Part shown: piece by piece, positions 42,197-53,823 of the stretch
Layout of the letters: each line of letters begins with the position of its first letter
How positions within the stretch are numbered: the stretch's first letter is position 1
Origin: a bacterium
GTDB taxonomy: Bacteria > Elusimicrobiota > Elusimicrobia > Elusimicrobiales > UBA9959
Direction: 5' to 3'
Length of the DNA: 64,000 nucleotides
Assembly (NCBI GenBank): GCA_021811185.1
Contig: JAJZPL010000008.1
Location: 1-64,000 of the forward strand
The notes under the pieces: generated by a model
What the model was told of the DNA's origin: nothing
The model's input: the letters and a program-made list of their open reading frames with translations, nothing else
Databases searched by the model: none
Translations under genes and position numbers: made by a program

Positions 42197-42939
42197 AAGC
42201 GCCCCGCGACTGGCACAAGTCTTTCTTCAGGAATTCATTTTACAACCCCGCTTCCAAAGCCGCCGTGACCATGGCGCCTGCCGAAACCGCGTTCATCCTT
42301 AAGCAGCTTAAATTGAAAAAGGGGTCCGCCCTGCTGGACCTCTGCTGCGGCCCGGGCCGCCACGCCGTGGAGTTCGCCGGGAATGGCCTGGCCGTGACCG
42401 GCTACGATTTTTCCGGAGAGTACCTGCGGGAAGCGGCCGCCCGCGCGAAGAAAAAGAAAGTGCCGCTTCGGCTGCTGCGCGGGGACATGCGCCGGCTTAA
42501 GTTCAAAGGCGAGTTCGACGCCGCGGTGAACCTTTTCACCAGCTTCGGCTATTTCCTGAAATTCTCCGACGACATCAAAACCCTGAAAGGCGCGGCCAGG
42601 GCGCTTAAGCCCGGCGGGCTGTTCCTGATCGACGTGGTCAGCGGCGAGTACGTGCGCGCGCACTTCAACCCGGGCCCCTGGCACGATATGGGCGGCCATT
42701 ACCTGCTGGAAGCGATCGAGCTGGACAAGGACGGGACCCACTGCACCTGGACCACCGTCTCCAAGAAGACCGGTCTGACCGGCAAAAAGACTTTCTTCAC
42801 CAGGCTCTACGACCGGCGACGCCTCTCGGCCGCGCTGAAGCAAGCGGGCTTCAGGCCGCTAAAGTTCTGGGGGAGTTTCGACGGCCGCCCGCTCTCGCCG
42901 GAGCGCAACCGCCTGATCTGCCTGGCGAAAAAAGCGTAG
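42193..42939 (+). CDS. class I SAM-dependent methyltransferase
   Basis: 248 residues. SAM motif I ALLDLCCGPGRHAVEFA (about 41-57), post-I 'VTGYDFSGEYLREA', motif II-like 'FDAAVNLFTSFGYF' and 'LKPGGLFLIDVV'. Starts with GTG overlapping the preceding TGA. Substrate not readable; a small-molecule methylase is likely. Confidence 0.87.
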   Translation: MKAPRDWHKSFFRNSFYNPASKAAVTMAPAETAFILKQLKLKKGSALLDLCCGPGRHAVEFAGNGLAVTGYDFSGEYLREAAARAKKKKVPLRLLRGDMRRLKFKGEFDAAVNLFTSFGYFLKFSDDIKTLKGAARALKPGGLFLIDVVSGEYVRAHFNPGPWHDMGGHYLLEAIELDKDGTHCTWTTVSKKTGLTGKKTFFTRLYDRRRLSAALKQAGFRPLKFWGSFDGRPLSPERNRLICLAKKA

Positions 42940-42948
42940 CCGGAAATA

Positions 42949-42977
42949 AAAAGACCCCGCAAGCAGCGGGGTCTTTT
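42949..42977. terminator. bidirectional terminator
   Basis: AAAAGACCCCGC-aagca-GCGGGGTCTTTT, a 12-bp perfect stem with A/T tracts at both sides, between the converging methyltransferase and nadA genes. Confidence 0.9.
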
Positions 42978-42991
42978 CTTTGCCGCCGAGT

Positions 42992-43999
<1,008 letters not shown>

Positions 44000-44000
44000 A

Positions 44001-44723
44001 TCACTTCCCCAGTATGTCCGGGTGGTTGCTGAAGATGCCGTCCACCCCGATGTCCCGCATGCGCAGGGCTTCTTTCTTCGTGTTCACGGTGTAGACGCAG
44101 ACCCGGAAGCCGGCCTTGTGGAGTTTCGCCACGTTGAGCTTGAAGGCCAGGCGCACGTTCATGTGGAAATTCACGGCGCCGACCTCTTTAGCTTTTTTAA
44201 TGGCGGGCAGCAGCAGCACGGTCTTGAGGTTGTGCCCCAGGTAGGCCAGTTTCAGCTCCGGCGCCAGCTCGCGGAAACGCCGCAGCGTGCCGTGGTCGAA
44301 GCTGGAGACCACGGACTTCTCGAACAGCCCCGGCTTGCTGCGCAGGAACGCCAGCACCTTCTCCTCGATGCCGGAGTAAATATTGTCGTCGTTCTTCACC
44401 TCGAAGTTCAGCCAGCGGGACGGGTGGCCTATCACGTCGAGCACCTCTTCCAGGCGCGGCACGCACTGGAAAGCAGGGTCTTTGGCGAAATGCGCGGCCA
44501 CATTTATCTTCTTCAGCTCGGCGTAAGTATGGTCCGCTATTTTCACGCCCTTGCCCGCCGTGCGCTTTAGGTCGAAGTCGTGGTGCACCACCAGAATGCC
44601 GTCCTTCGTCTGGTGCACGTCGAACTCAAAGTCCTCGGCGCCCATCTTCACGGCCAGTTCGAAAGCTTTTACAGTATTTTCCGGGGCGTAGGCAGAAGCG
44701 CCCCTGTGCGCGATTATTCTCAT
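44001..44723 (-). CDS. glycerophosphodiester phosphodiesterase
   Basis: 240 residues, GDPD TIM barrel: IAHRGASAYAPENTVKAFELA (3-23), EDFEFDVHQTKDGILVVHHD with metal and catalytic residues, 'NFEVK' and a C-terminal 'VDGIFSNHPD'. No signal peptide, so cytoplasmic; it releases glycerol-3-phosphate from lipid headgroups. It overlaps the PHP gene by 4 bp and ends 1 bp before nadA. Confidence 0.94.
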   Translation of the reverse strand: MRIIAHRGASAYAPENTVKAFELAVKMGAEDFEFDVHQTKDGILVVHHDFDLKRTAGKGVKIADHTYAELKKINVAAHFAKDPAFQCVPRLEEVLDVIGHPSRWLNFEVKNDDNIYSGIEEKVLAFLRSKPGLFEKSVVSSFDHGTLRRFRELAPELKLAYLGHNLKTVLLLPAIKKAKEVGAVNFHMNVRLAFKLNVAKLHKAGFRVCVYTVNTKKEALRMRDIGVDGIFSNHPDILGK

Positions 44724-45529
44724 AGAAAAGTCTTCTTTATCTCCGAAAAATATTCGTCCGAATACTCGAACCCGTACATCTTGTCGCGTTCCGAGCCGGG
44801 CCCGTGGAAATCTATGCCGGCGGTCACGAACAGCCCGTAGCGGGCGGCCAGCGACACGAACTCGCGCGTTACCACTCCGGTGTGAGCCGGGTAGAAAGCC
44901 TCGATGCCGTCCAGGCCGAAAGCTTTCCAGGCCGGGAGGTCCAGCACTTTGGAAACTACTCCGGGATGAGCCAGCACGGCCTTGCCGCCCGCGTCCTTGA
45001 TGGCGCGGATAGCCTCTTCCACGGTGGGACCGCTGGGACCCACGTAGGCGGGGGAGCCGGGAGCCAGGTACCGTTTAAAAGCCTGGCTGCGGCCCGAGAC
45101 TATCTTGCGGCTTTTAAGAGCGTCCGCCACGTGCGGCCGGCCTACCGCCCGGCCCTCTATCACCGGCAGGTCCTCGAAAGCTATGTCCACGCCCAGCCCT
45201 TTAAGGAGCTCGAGGATCTTCTTCACCCGGACCACGCGGCGGCCGCGGAATTCCGCCAGCCGCGCCACCAGCACGGGATCGGCCGGGTTTATGCCGTAGC
45301 CCAGGACGTGCAGGTTCTCGTACAGGCTGGTGCTCAGCTCCACGCCGTAGCAGTAGCTGATGCCGGCCTCTTTAAGGGCCGGCTCCATCTCGGCCCAGCC
45401 GCCGGTCATGTCGTGGTCGGTAAGCGAGAAATATTTTATGCCGGCGCGCGAGGCCTCGCGGGCGAGCGCCCCGGGCGTAAGCGTACCGTCGGAGAAAGTG
45501 GAATGGTTGTGAAGGTTGATCAGGGCCAT
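44720..45529 (-). CDS. PHP-domain phosphoesterase
   Basis: 269 residues. INLHNHSTFSDGTLTPGALA (3-22) gives the first PHP metal motif, followed by 'YFSLTDHD', 'YGVELST', 'AHPGVV' and 'GIDFHGPG'. This is the YciV/TrpH-like group that hydrolyses nucleoside 3',5'-bisphosphates or RNA ends. Coupled to the GDPD gene. Confidence 0.92.
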   Translation of the reverse strand: MALINLHNHSTFSDGTLTPGALAREASRAGIKYFSLTDHDMTGGWAEMEPALKEAGISYCYGVELSTSLYENLHVLGYGINPADPVLVARLAEFRGRRVVRVKKILELLKGLGVDIAFEDLPVIEGRAVGRPHVADALKSRKIVSGRSQAFKRYLAPGSPAYVGPSGPTVEEAIRAIKDAGGKAVLAHPGVVSKVLDLPAWKAFGLDGIEAFYPAHTGVVTREFVSLAARYGLFVTAGIDFHGPGSERDKMYGFEYSDEYFSEIKKTFL

Positions 45530-45535
45530 AGGAGC

Positions 45536-45556
45536 GGGGGCCGTAGAGCGGCCCCC
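45536..45556. terminator. GC-rich hairpin between the NifU-like and PHP genes
   Basis: GGGGGCCG-tagag-CGGCCCCC, 8-bp stem, no T-run. May slow or partly end transcription coming from the NifU-like gene. Confidence 0.45.
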
Positions 45557-45579
45557 GGCTTCCGCGGTTAGCGCCGGCC

Positions 45580-45804
45580 TCAGCCGACCTTAACTTCTTT
45601 TACTTCGGGGACTTCCTGCTTTATCATGCGCTCCACCACGTTCTTGAGCGTCATGGTGGAGTACGGGCAGGCCCCGCAGGCGCCGGTAAGGCGCACGGTG
45701 ACCGTGCCGCTCTTCTCGTCCACGCCCACCAGCTCCACGGACCCGCCGTCGGCCGCCAGCATGGGCTTTATCTTCTCTATAACTTTGGCGATCTTGTCTT
45801 TCAT
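45580..45804 (-). CDS. NifU C-terminal-domain (Nfu-type) iron-sulfur carrier
   Basis: 74 residues, only the Nfu domain: 'IKPMLAADGGSVELVGVD' and the cluster motif CGACPYSTMTLKNVVERMI (CxxC). It transiently carries an Fe-S cluster to client proteins such as NadA nearby. AAGGAG precedes the ATG, and a TGC-TATAAT extended -10 (45826-45834) lies upstream. Confidence 0.93.
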   Translation of the reverse strand: MKDKIAKVIEKIKPMLAADGGSVELVGVDEKSGTVTVRLTGACGACPYSTMTLKNVVERMIKQEVPEVKEVKVG

Positions 45805-45913
45805 AAGAACTCCTTATCCGCTTAAATTATAGCAAGTCTGGTTCAAGAGCCGTTCATGCGAAAACCCCGGCGGCAAAAGTCCGGCGAAACGCGGAAAATA
45901 GTAGAATCTCTAT

Positions 45914-46276
45914 ATGCTGCGCGAAGAAAAGAACGTACGCCAGGTTCCCCGCGAACCCGCCCGCCGCTGGTTTTCTGACGAATTCTTCGACCTTATCTTC
46001 TGGTTCGAACCGGATAATACGGTCTGGGGGTTCCAGCTCTGCTATGACCGCGGCTACAAACCGCGCGCGCTGACCTGGACCAAAGCGGGCGGCTATAAGC
46101 ACGCGGGCATTGACGACGGCGAAGGCGCGGGCGGGACGCAGAAAGGTTCCCCGGTGCTGGTGGAAGACGGCCTTTTCGCCGCCGCCGCCATAAGCAGGCG
46201 GCTGGCCGCGGACGCGGGCGAACTGCCGCCGGAGCTGAGTTCTTTCGTCATAAAGAAAGTGTCGGAATTCCGCTGA
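45914..46276 (+). CDS. conserved hypothetical protein
   Basis: 120 residues: 'ARRWFSDEFFDLIFWFEPDNTVWGFQLCYDRGYKPRALTW' then 'AGGYKHAGIDDGE' and a C-terminal helix. Likely a small soluble alpha/beta protein. It is followed after 1 bp by the PduO-like gene and probably shares its transcript. Function not recognised. Confidence 0.75.
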   Translation: MLREEKNVRQVPREPARRWFSDEFFDLIFWFEPDNTVWGFQLCYDRGYKPRALTWTKAGGYKHAGIDDGEGAGGTQKGSPVLVEDGLFAAAAISRRLAADAGELPPELSSFVIKKVSEFR

Positions 46277-46277
46277 T

Positions 46278-46763
46278 ATGCCGGAGAATTTTAAACAGAA
46301 CATGGGTTCCGGAGACCTGGGCTTTACCGACCTGTTCGGCGGCCGGCGCGTGCCCAAGACGCACCGCCGGGTGAAGCTGAACGCGCTCCTGGACGAGCTT
46401 TCCGCGCTGCTGGGCCTGCTTAAGACCGGGGTAAAGAGCGGCGGGCTAAAAACAGGGCTTACCGCGGCGCAGGCCGGCCTGATAAAGGCTTCCGGCATTA
46501 TCGCCGGCGCGAAAGGAGACCTCAAAGAGGAAACCGCCGCGCTCGAAGAACTTATAAACTCCGTTTCGGCCGAAGTAAAACCTCCGAAGAGATTTGTGCT
46601 GCCGGGAGCCGGCGAGACCGAAGCCCTGGCCCACCTGACCAGGGCAAAAACCAGGGTATGCGAGATCCTCGCCTGGGAACTTAAGGCCAAAGCTCCGGCC
46701 GTCTACCTGAACCGCCTCTCCGACTACCTGTTCCTGGCGGCGCTGAGAACCGCCCGCAAGTAA
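46278..46763 (+). CDS. divergent PduO-type cob(I)alamin adenosyltransferase-like protein
   Basis: 161 residues matching the PduO/MMAB trimeric fold along its length: GSGDLGFTDLFGGRRVPK (the family's TRTGDxGxT loop), 'KLNALLDELSALLGLLK', 'PPKRFVLPGA', 'LTRAKTRVCEILAWEL' and 'YLNRLSDYLFLAAL'. Of the R-x3-R-R-x-E active motif, the first and second Arg and the Glu remain but the third Arg is Val. Shorter than typical (about 185). No B12 genes nearby; may be degenerate or altered in function. Confidence 0.75.
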   Translation: MPENFKQNMGSGDLGFTDLFGGRRVPKTHRRVKLNALLDELSALLGLLKTGVKSGGLKTGLTAAQAGLIKASGIIAGAKGDLKEETAALEELINSVSAEVKPPKRFVLPGAGETEALAHLTRAKTRVCEILAWELKAKAPAVYLNRLSDYLFLAALRTARK

Positions 46764-46778
46764 AAACGTTTCTACACG

Positions 46779-48738
<1,960 letters not shown>

Positions 48739-48746
48739 AAAAGCCT

Positions 48747-50252
48747 TTACCGGCCGGCGCGCTCCCATTTCTTAAGGAAGGCGTCGGCGTCCCGCATTTC
48801 CTCCGGGGACAGCTGCCGCAGGTATTCGAAGCTGGGGCGCTTTCCCTCGAACCAGGCCGCCACTTCCGGGCGGATAATATTCCCGTTCCCGCGATAAATT
48901 TCCACTATCCGCAGGCCCACCTGGGCCAGGTTGTTTTCCGCCGAATCTGCCAGCGCTTTCTTAAAATCTTTTTCCGCCAGTTTGAACCGGTCCGGCATCG
49001 GCGCGGACCCTTTGGCCAGCAGCACCAGGAAGGTGGCGGCCTGGGTATAGGCCTCCGTCCTCGACATGCCCATGCGGTCTATGGAAAAAGGCGGGGTAAA
49101 GAACACGTCCGGGTCCCGGATATCCCTGCGGATCCTGTCCCCGAACAGAGCTCCGAGTTTTTCGGCATAAGCGCGCGAAAGGAACAGGTAACCCGGCGCG
49201 TCGGGGTGCATCATATCCACGAAAAGGTCCGAACCCGGAAGACCGCCCGGGGCATGCCCGGCGAAGAGCGCCTCCGCGTCCACCAGGGGTATTTTATACT
49301 CCGCGGCCAGCGCGCGCAGCAGGGCGTTCTGCGACGGCTTCGCCCGGAACTGCAACGGGTCCGTCTCCAGGGCATACAGCAAATGTCCGCCAGCCTGCGC
49401 GGACCGGCCCTGGGCCTGCAGGCAGCGGCCGAGACGGTACTCAAGATAGGGACGCAGGTTCAGGGAATTCTGCGGGGTAAGCCCGGCCAGGAGGGACCTA
49501 TACCGCGCGCCGGCTCCAGGGTAATCGCCCTTAAGCTCCATGGCTACGGCCGCCTCAAGCCCGGAGGAAGTCTCGGCCCCGCCCGGCTCCGCGCCGGCCA
49601 GGTTGCTGGCCAAGGTGGTAAGAACCGGAACAACCCCCGCGTCCTTAGCCGCCTGGATGATGCTCCTCAGGTAAAACTCGTAATGCGCCTGACTCCTTAC
49701 GCCCTGGAAATTAAAATACCGCTCGGTCCGCAGCGCCAGTTCGCTTAAAGCCAGCGAATGGCTGAGCACGCGCACCTTCAGCGCTTCGTAGAGGCGGAGG
49801 CGGGCCGGGTAGCGCATGCCGGCGCCGATCTGCTCATTGTGCCCGGCGTAGACGAGCAGCGCCGCGGGCGCGCCTTTTCTCCTGTATTTAAGCGTCCGAA
49901 CCACTTTTATAGCCTGTGGATATATAGAATTTCCGCCCTCGGCGAGATTTATAACGCGCACCGGCCGGCCAGCCAGTTCGCCGCCAAAGAACTCGGAGAC
50001 CACGTCAGGAGGCGCTTTGCCGAAGGGCATGCCGCGCATGCTGGACTCCCCGGCCGCGTAAAGTTGGAAATCGCCGGAATTCCCGGCGGCGAGAGCGCGC
50101 GCGAAGAGGGCGCAGCGGAAGAGCCCTTCCGCCAGCAGCGCTGCAAGGACGAGCGCCGCGCATGCCGCAGCCGCTAGGGCGAGGCCTTTCAGTACGAACC
50201 TCTGTGCCGCCGTGGATCTTTCAATCATATATAAGTCCTGAATATCCGGCAC
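48747..50252 (-). CDS. membrane-anchored SGNH/GDSL-like protein with TPR-like insert
   Basis: 501 residues. One N-terminal helix (about 20-45), then an SGNH-type fold: block I as LYAAGESSM (Ser), a 'GHNE' in the position of block III, and DMMHPD supplying Asp/His. Between them (about 235-300) is a helical stretch with TPR-like 'GDYPGAGARYRSLL' and 'GRCLQAQGRSAQAGGHLLYALETDP'. Such proteins act on acylated glycans or peptidoglycan at the cell surface. 31 bp after the methylase-fold gene; probably one operon. Confidence 0.75.
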   Translation of the reverse strand: MPDIQDLYMIERSTAAQRFVLKGLALAAAACAALVLAALLAEGLFRCALFARALAAGNSGDFQLYAAGESSMRGMPFGKAPPDVVSEFFGGELAGRPVRVINLAEGGNSIYPQAIKVVRTLKYRRKGAPAALLVYAGHNEQIGAGMRYPARLRLYEALKVRVLSHSLALSELALRTERYFNFQGVRSQAHYEFYLRSIIQAAKDAGVVPVLTTLASNLAGAEPGGAETSSGLEAAVAMELKGDYPGAGARYRSLLAGLTPQNSLNLRPYLEYRLGRCLQAQGRSAQAGGHLLYALETDPLQFRAKPSQNALLRALAAEYKIPLVDAEALFAGHAPGGLPGSDLFVDMMHPDAPGYLFLSRAYAEKLGALFGDRIRRDIRDPDVFFTPPFSIDRMGMSRTEAYTQAATFLVLLAKGSAPMPDRFKLAEKDFKKALADSAENNLAQVGLRIVEIYRGNGNIIRPEVAAWFEGKRPSFEYLRQLSPEEMRDADAFLKKWERAGR

Positions 50253-50283
50253 TAAAAAGCAGCGCGGGGCAATGCAGCGAAAC

Positions 50284-51015
50284 CTAGCGGTGACGGCCTG
50301 GAGCTGTTTTCCGCGCGGCCCTTAGCCGGGAATTGGCCGGGATGAACAGGGTGTGGCTGGCCCCGGCTCCGGCGAGCAGGGCTTTCAGCCCGCCGGCTTT
50401 CCCGGTCAGCAGCGAGCTGCCGCCGCCGTCCCCGGTGCAGCAGGCGGCCAGATGGACCGCCGCCCCCGGGGCGTAGGCATGGGACACCTTTGAGAGGAAA
50501 AGCTTCTTCCGGACGGCCTCTTCCGGGGCGTTAAGCCGGTTCAGGGAAAAGAACATGGTGTTGGCGCCGGGGGTCAGGACCGTAGCCCTGTTTATCCGGG
50601 AGGCGTCGATAAGCCGGAGCTCGTTCTCGAGGTTCAACTTGAAGAGGTTTATCAGCGCGTCGACGGAAGAGACGGCCTCCAGGAAAGTTACGGTTATCTT
50701 TTTCCGCTCGGCGGCTTTAGCCAGAGCGCGCAAGTTGCCGTTAAGGAAGGCCGGGTTGCCGAAAGTGAGGAAGCCCACCGCGGCACGGCCGTTAAAACCG
50801 TCCAGGACCGTCTTTTCCGCGCCTTTCCTGCTATCGAGCTTTATAAGCCTGAGCTTCCGACCGAGATTGGGGAACTTAGCGGTAAAGCGCGCCGCGGTCA
50901 CTGCGTCGAACACAGGGGTGTAAACGATCCCGCATTTCCCGAAGACCTCCAAAGTCTCACGTGTGATATGCGAAAACTTAAGACCGTAGGAAAAAATATA
51001 GAGATTTTTTGTCAT
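50284..51015 (-). CDS. tetrapyrrole-methylase-fold SAM methyltransferase, borosin-like (paralogue 2)
   Basis: 243 residues, homologous throughout to the 1385-2140 product: 'YIFSYGLKFSHITRETLEV', 'AVGFLTFGNPAFLN' (about 79-92) and 'EAVSSVDALINLFKLN' (about 113-128). The middle is well kept while the C-termini differ. A Gly/Ser-rich loop 'CTGDGGGSSLLTGKAGG' replaces the other's sequence. Substrate unknown; upstream of the SGNH gene in the same direction. Confidence 0.7.
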   Translation of the reverse strand: MTKNLYIFSYGLKFSHITRETLEVFGKCGIVYTPVFDAVTAARFTAKFPNLGRKLRLIKLDSRKGAEKTVLDGFNGRAAVGFLTFGNPAFLNGNLRALAKAAERKKITVTFLEAVSSVDALINLFKLNLENELRLIDASRINRATVLTPGANTMFFSLNRLNAPEEAVRKKLFLSKVSHAYAPGAAVHLAACCTGDGGGSSLLTGKAGGLKALLAGAGASHTLFIPANSRLRAARKTAPGRHR

Positions 51016-51086
51016 TGGCAGTTGCGCCGCGGAAAAAGCTACAGGGACGATGCTGAAAATATATCATTTATGCCCTTAAAAACAAA

Positions 51087-51112
51087 AAAAGCGGCGGGTT
51101 CCGCGCGCTTTT
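51087..51112. terminator. terminator-like hairpin between divergent genes
   Basis: AAAAGCG-GCGG-gtt-CCGC-g-CGCTTTT, 11 bp with one bulge. The A7 tract on the left would be a T-run on the minus strand. Both flanking genes point away, so it cannot terminate either; it may end a small unseen RNA. Confidence 0.5.
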
Positions 51113-51193
51113 AATTGCATTGCAAATTTGTTAGGCTAGGGATGGAAGGGGTAAAACCGATATTCCCGGCGGCCGCTCCCGCGCGCGAACCAT

Positions 51194-52147
51194 ATGAAAG
51201 GAAATGAAAAGACCGGCATAGACTGGTGGCTTTCCCTGCTGAAGGACCGGAATCCTGAAGCCAGGAAGAGGGCGGTGCAGGCTTTGGGCGAGATCCACCA
51301 GCCCAGGGCGCTCAAACCTTTGGCCGCCGCGCTGGAAGACCCGGACCACGGCGTGCGGGCCCACGCGGTAATGGCGCTGGCGCACTTCAAGGAACCGGCG
51401 GCCCTGAAGGCCCTGGTCCAGTCGCTCGGCGACCCCAGCGACCAGGTCAGGAAATGCGCCGCCCTGGCCCTGGGCACGCGGAACGACCCCTCGGTAACGG
51501 GTCCGATGATAGCCGCGCTGAAAGATTCCAGCCCCGAAGTGCGGAACCTGGCGGCCATCGCGCTGCGCAACACGCGGCCCCCTGCCGCGGTGGAACCCCT
51601 GATCTCCGCCCTGGGCGACGAGAACGAACACGTCCGGATCTCCTCGATAGAAACGCTGGGGCTGCTGAAGGACGCCAGGTGCAGCGAACCCCTCGTAGGC
51701 GCCCTTAAAGACGCAAGTTCCCCGGTCAGGAAAGCCGCTATCGCAGCGCTGATGCGGCTGGGCTCGGGCTCGGCCGAGGCCCTGATCCTGGCGCTGAAGG
51801 ACGAGAGCGGGGATATCCGCTATCTCGCCGCCGGGGCCCTGGCCGTGGTAGGCGGCGTCACGGCCGTGGAGCCGCTCTGCGAGGCCATGAAGGACAGGAA
51901 TTTGACGGTTAGGTACGCCGCGGCGGAAGCCCTGGGCGCTATCCAGGACCCGGGCGCGGTGGAATGCCTCATTACCGGGCTGAGGGACGCGAACACGCTG
52001 GTCCGCATAGCCGCGGCCGAGGCCCTCGGAAAAATAAACGACCCCAGGGCGGCAGGCCCGCTGACGGCCCTGCTGAAGGACCCGGACGCGCACGTAAGGA
52101 CCTATGCCGTGGCCGTGCTGGCCAAACTGGCCGGCCGCGGTAAATGA
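51194..52147 (+). CDS. HEAT-repeat (PBS-lyase-type) protein
   Basis: 317 residues composed of about ten 31-residue HEAT repeats, each with the pattern 'aleDpdhgVRahAvmALahfkepaAlkaLvqsL'. No catalytic residues. Such scaffolds serve as protein interaction platforms or chaperone-like bilin-lyase relatives. It is alone on its strand, ending at the terminator shared with argS. Confidence 0.9.
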   Translation: MKGNEKTGIDWWLSLLKDRNPEARKRAVQALGEIHQPRALKPLAAALEDPDHGVRAHAVMALAHFKEPAALKALVQSLGDPSDQVRKCAALALGTRNDPSVTGPMIAALKDSSPEVRNLAAIALRNTRPPAAVEPLISALGDENEHVRISSIETLGLLKDARCSEPLVGALKDASSPVRKAAIAALMRLGSGSAEALILALKDESGDIRYLAAGALAVVGGVTAVEPLCEAMKDRNLTVRYAAAEALGAIQDPGAVECLITGLRDANTLVRIAAAEALGKINDPRAAGPLTALLKDPDAHVRTYAVAVLAKLAGRGK

Positions 52148-52171
52148 GCCGGTTTTGGACCGTCGAAATAA

Positions 52172-52202
52172 AACCGCCCCTTCAGGGGCGGTTCTGTTTT
52201 TT
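52172..52202. terminator. terminator between the HEAT gene and argS
   Basis: AACCGCCCCT-tc-AGGGGCGGTT then ctgTTTTTT; A tract on the left permits function in both directions for the two converging genes. Confidence 0.9.
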
Positions 52203-52215
52203 ATGACAAGGGGAA

Positions 52216-53823
52216 CTACATTCGCTCGGGGGCGGAAACCCCCAGCAGGCCCAGGCCGAGCGCGATCACGCCCTTCACTTCATTAAGAAGGAATAGCCGG
52301 TAAGCGGAAGTTTCCTTGTGTTCCGGGTCCAGCACTTTGTGCTTGTCGTAGAAGGAATGGAACAACGCAGCCAGCTCGGTCAGGTAGGTCGTAAGAGGGT
52401 GCGGAGAGTAGTCGCGCGTGCAATCGAACAGCGCCTTCTCCAGCCACAGCAGCTTCATCAGCAGCGCGCGCTCCTCGGGGCTGATCACGGCCTTGGAAGC
52501 CTCGAAGCCCAGCGCGGGATCTATGCCTTTCTCCGCGGCGTTGGAGAAGATGGAGCAGATGCGGGCGTGCACGTACTGCACGTAGAACACCGGGTTCTCG
52601 TTGGACTTCTTTTTGGCCAGGTCCACGTCGAAATTCAGGTGCGTGTTGGGCCCGCGCGAGGCGAAGAAGAACCGGCAGGCGTCCGTACCCACCTCGTCCA
52701 CCAGCTCTTTGAGGGAAATGAAATCCCCGGCGCGCTTGGACATCTTCACCAGCTCTTCGCCGCGCTTCAGCGCCACCTGCTGGTGGATGATCACCTTGAA
52801 AGAGCCGCTGCCGCCGAGGGCTTTGACGGCGGCTTCCATCCGCGGCACGTAGCCGTGGTGGTCGGCGCCCCAGATATCAATCAGCCGCGTGAAGCCGCGG
52901 GAGAACTTGTTAAGGTGGTACGCGATGTCGTTCAGGAAATAGGTATTGCGCCCGTCGGCCTTCACCAGCACGCGGTCCTTGTCGTCGGCCTCGAGCTCGG
53001 AGGAGGCGCCGAACCACACCGCGCCCTCTTTCTCGTACGTCATGCCGCGCTCTTTAAGGGTGGCCAGCGCCTTGGCCGGACCGCCCAGGTCGTGCAGCTC
53101 GGATTCCAGGAACCAGCGGTCGAACTCCACGCCGAAGGCCTTCATGTCGGCTTTGTGGAGCTTCAGCATCTCGGCCACGGCGTGCTCCGAAAATTGCTTA
53201 TCGGTCCAGCCGGCCGCTTCCTTGGGCAGGGCCGCGGCGAGGACCTTCAGGTAGTCGCCCTGGTAGCCGCCTTCGGGGGGCTCTTTGCCTTCCAGGCGCG
53301 CTTTCAGGGACTGGCCCAGCAGTTCCACCTGCCGGCCTACGTTGTTGACGTAAAATTCGGTGGCGAGCTCCGCGCCGAGCAGGCGCATGATCCTGGCGAG
53401 GCTGTCGCCCAGCGTGGCGCCGCGGCCGCTGGCCAGGTGCATGGGCCCGGTAGGGTTAGCCGAAACGAATTCAAGATTTATCTTCTGCCCTTTGAAGTCG
53501 GGCCGCTCGTAATGGCCGGGGGCGCCGAGCTCCGCCGCCGACTCCAGCAACTGGGCGTCTTTCAGCTTAAGGTTCACGAAGCCGGGAGCGACGGCCTGGG
53601 CTTCGTAGGCTGGGGCCAGCGCGGCGGCGAACTCCTCCGCTATCCTCAGCGGGGGTTTGCGCAGCAGCTTGGCGCCGGCAATAGGCCAGGCGATGGAGAT
53701 GTCGGCGTTCTTGATGTGCGGCGGGGGGGCGGCCAGGGTGAACCCGGCCATGGCCGCTTCGTCCAGGGAAAAGGCCGCTTTAGCGCGGCTCTTAAGGTCG
53801 GCTTCTAGTTGGGAGAGCTTCAT
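52216..53823 (-). CDS. argS: arginyl-tRNA synthetase
   Basis: 535 residues. Charges tRNA-Arg. N-terminal Add1 domain, then EFVSANPTGPMHLASGRGA, in which the class I HIGH motif (usually HVGH) reads HLAS, so its second His is Ser. KMSK is intact as LVKMSKRAGD, followed by 'VGTDACRFFF', and the C-terminal anticodon-binding DALR domain is present but compact. Starts by ATGA overlap with rsfS. Confidence 0.94.
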   Translation of the reverse strand: MKLSQLEADLKSRAKAAFSLDEAAMAGFTLAAPPPHIKNADISIAWPIAGAKLLRKPPLRIAEEFAAALAPAYEAQAVAPGFVNLKLKDAQLLESAAELGAPGHYERPDFKGQKINLEFVSANPTGPMHLASGRGATLGDSLARIMRLLGAELATEFYVNNVGRQVELLGQSLKARLEGKEPPEGGYQGDYLKVLAAALPKEAAGWTDKQFSEHAVAEMLKLHKADMKAFGVEFDRWFLESELHDLGGPAKALATLKERGMTYEKEGAVWFGASSELEADDKDRVLVKADGRNTYFLNDIAYHLNKFSRGFTRLIDIWGADHHGYVPRMEAAVKALGGSGSFKVIIHQQVALKRGEELVKMSKRAGDFISLKELVDEVGTDACRFFFASRGPNTHLNFDVDLAKKKSNENPVFYVQYVHARICSIFSNAAEKGIDPALGFEASKAVISPEERALLMKLLWLEKALFDCTRDYSPHPLTTYLTELAALFHSFYDKHKVLDPEHKETSAYRLFLLNEVKGVIALGLGLLGVSAPERM

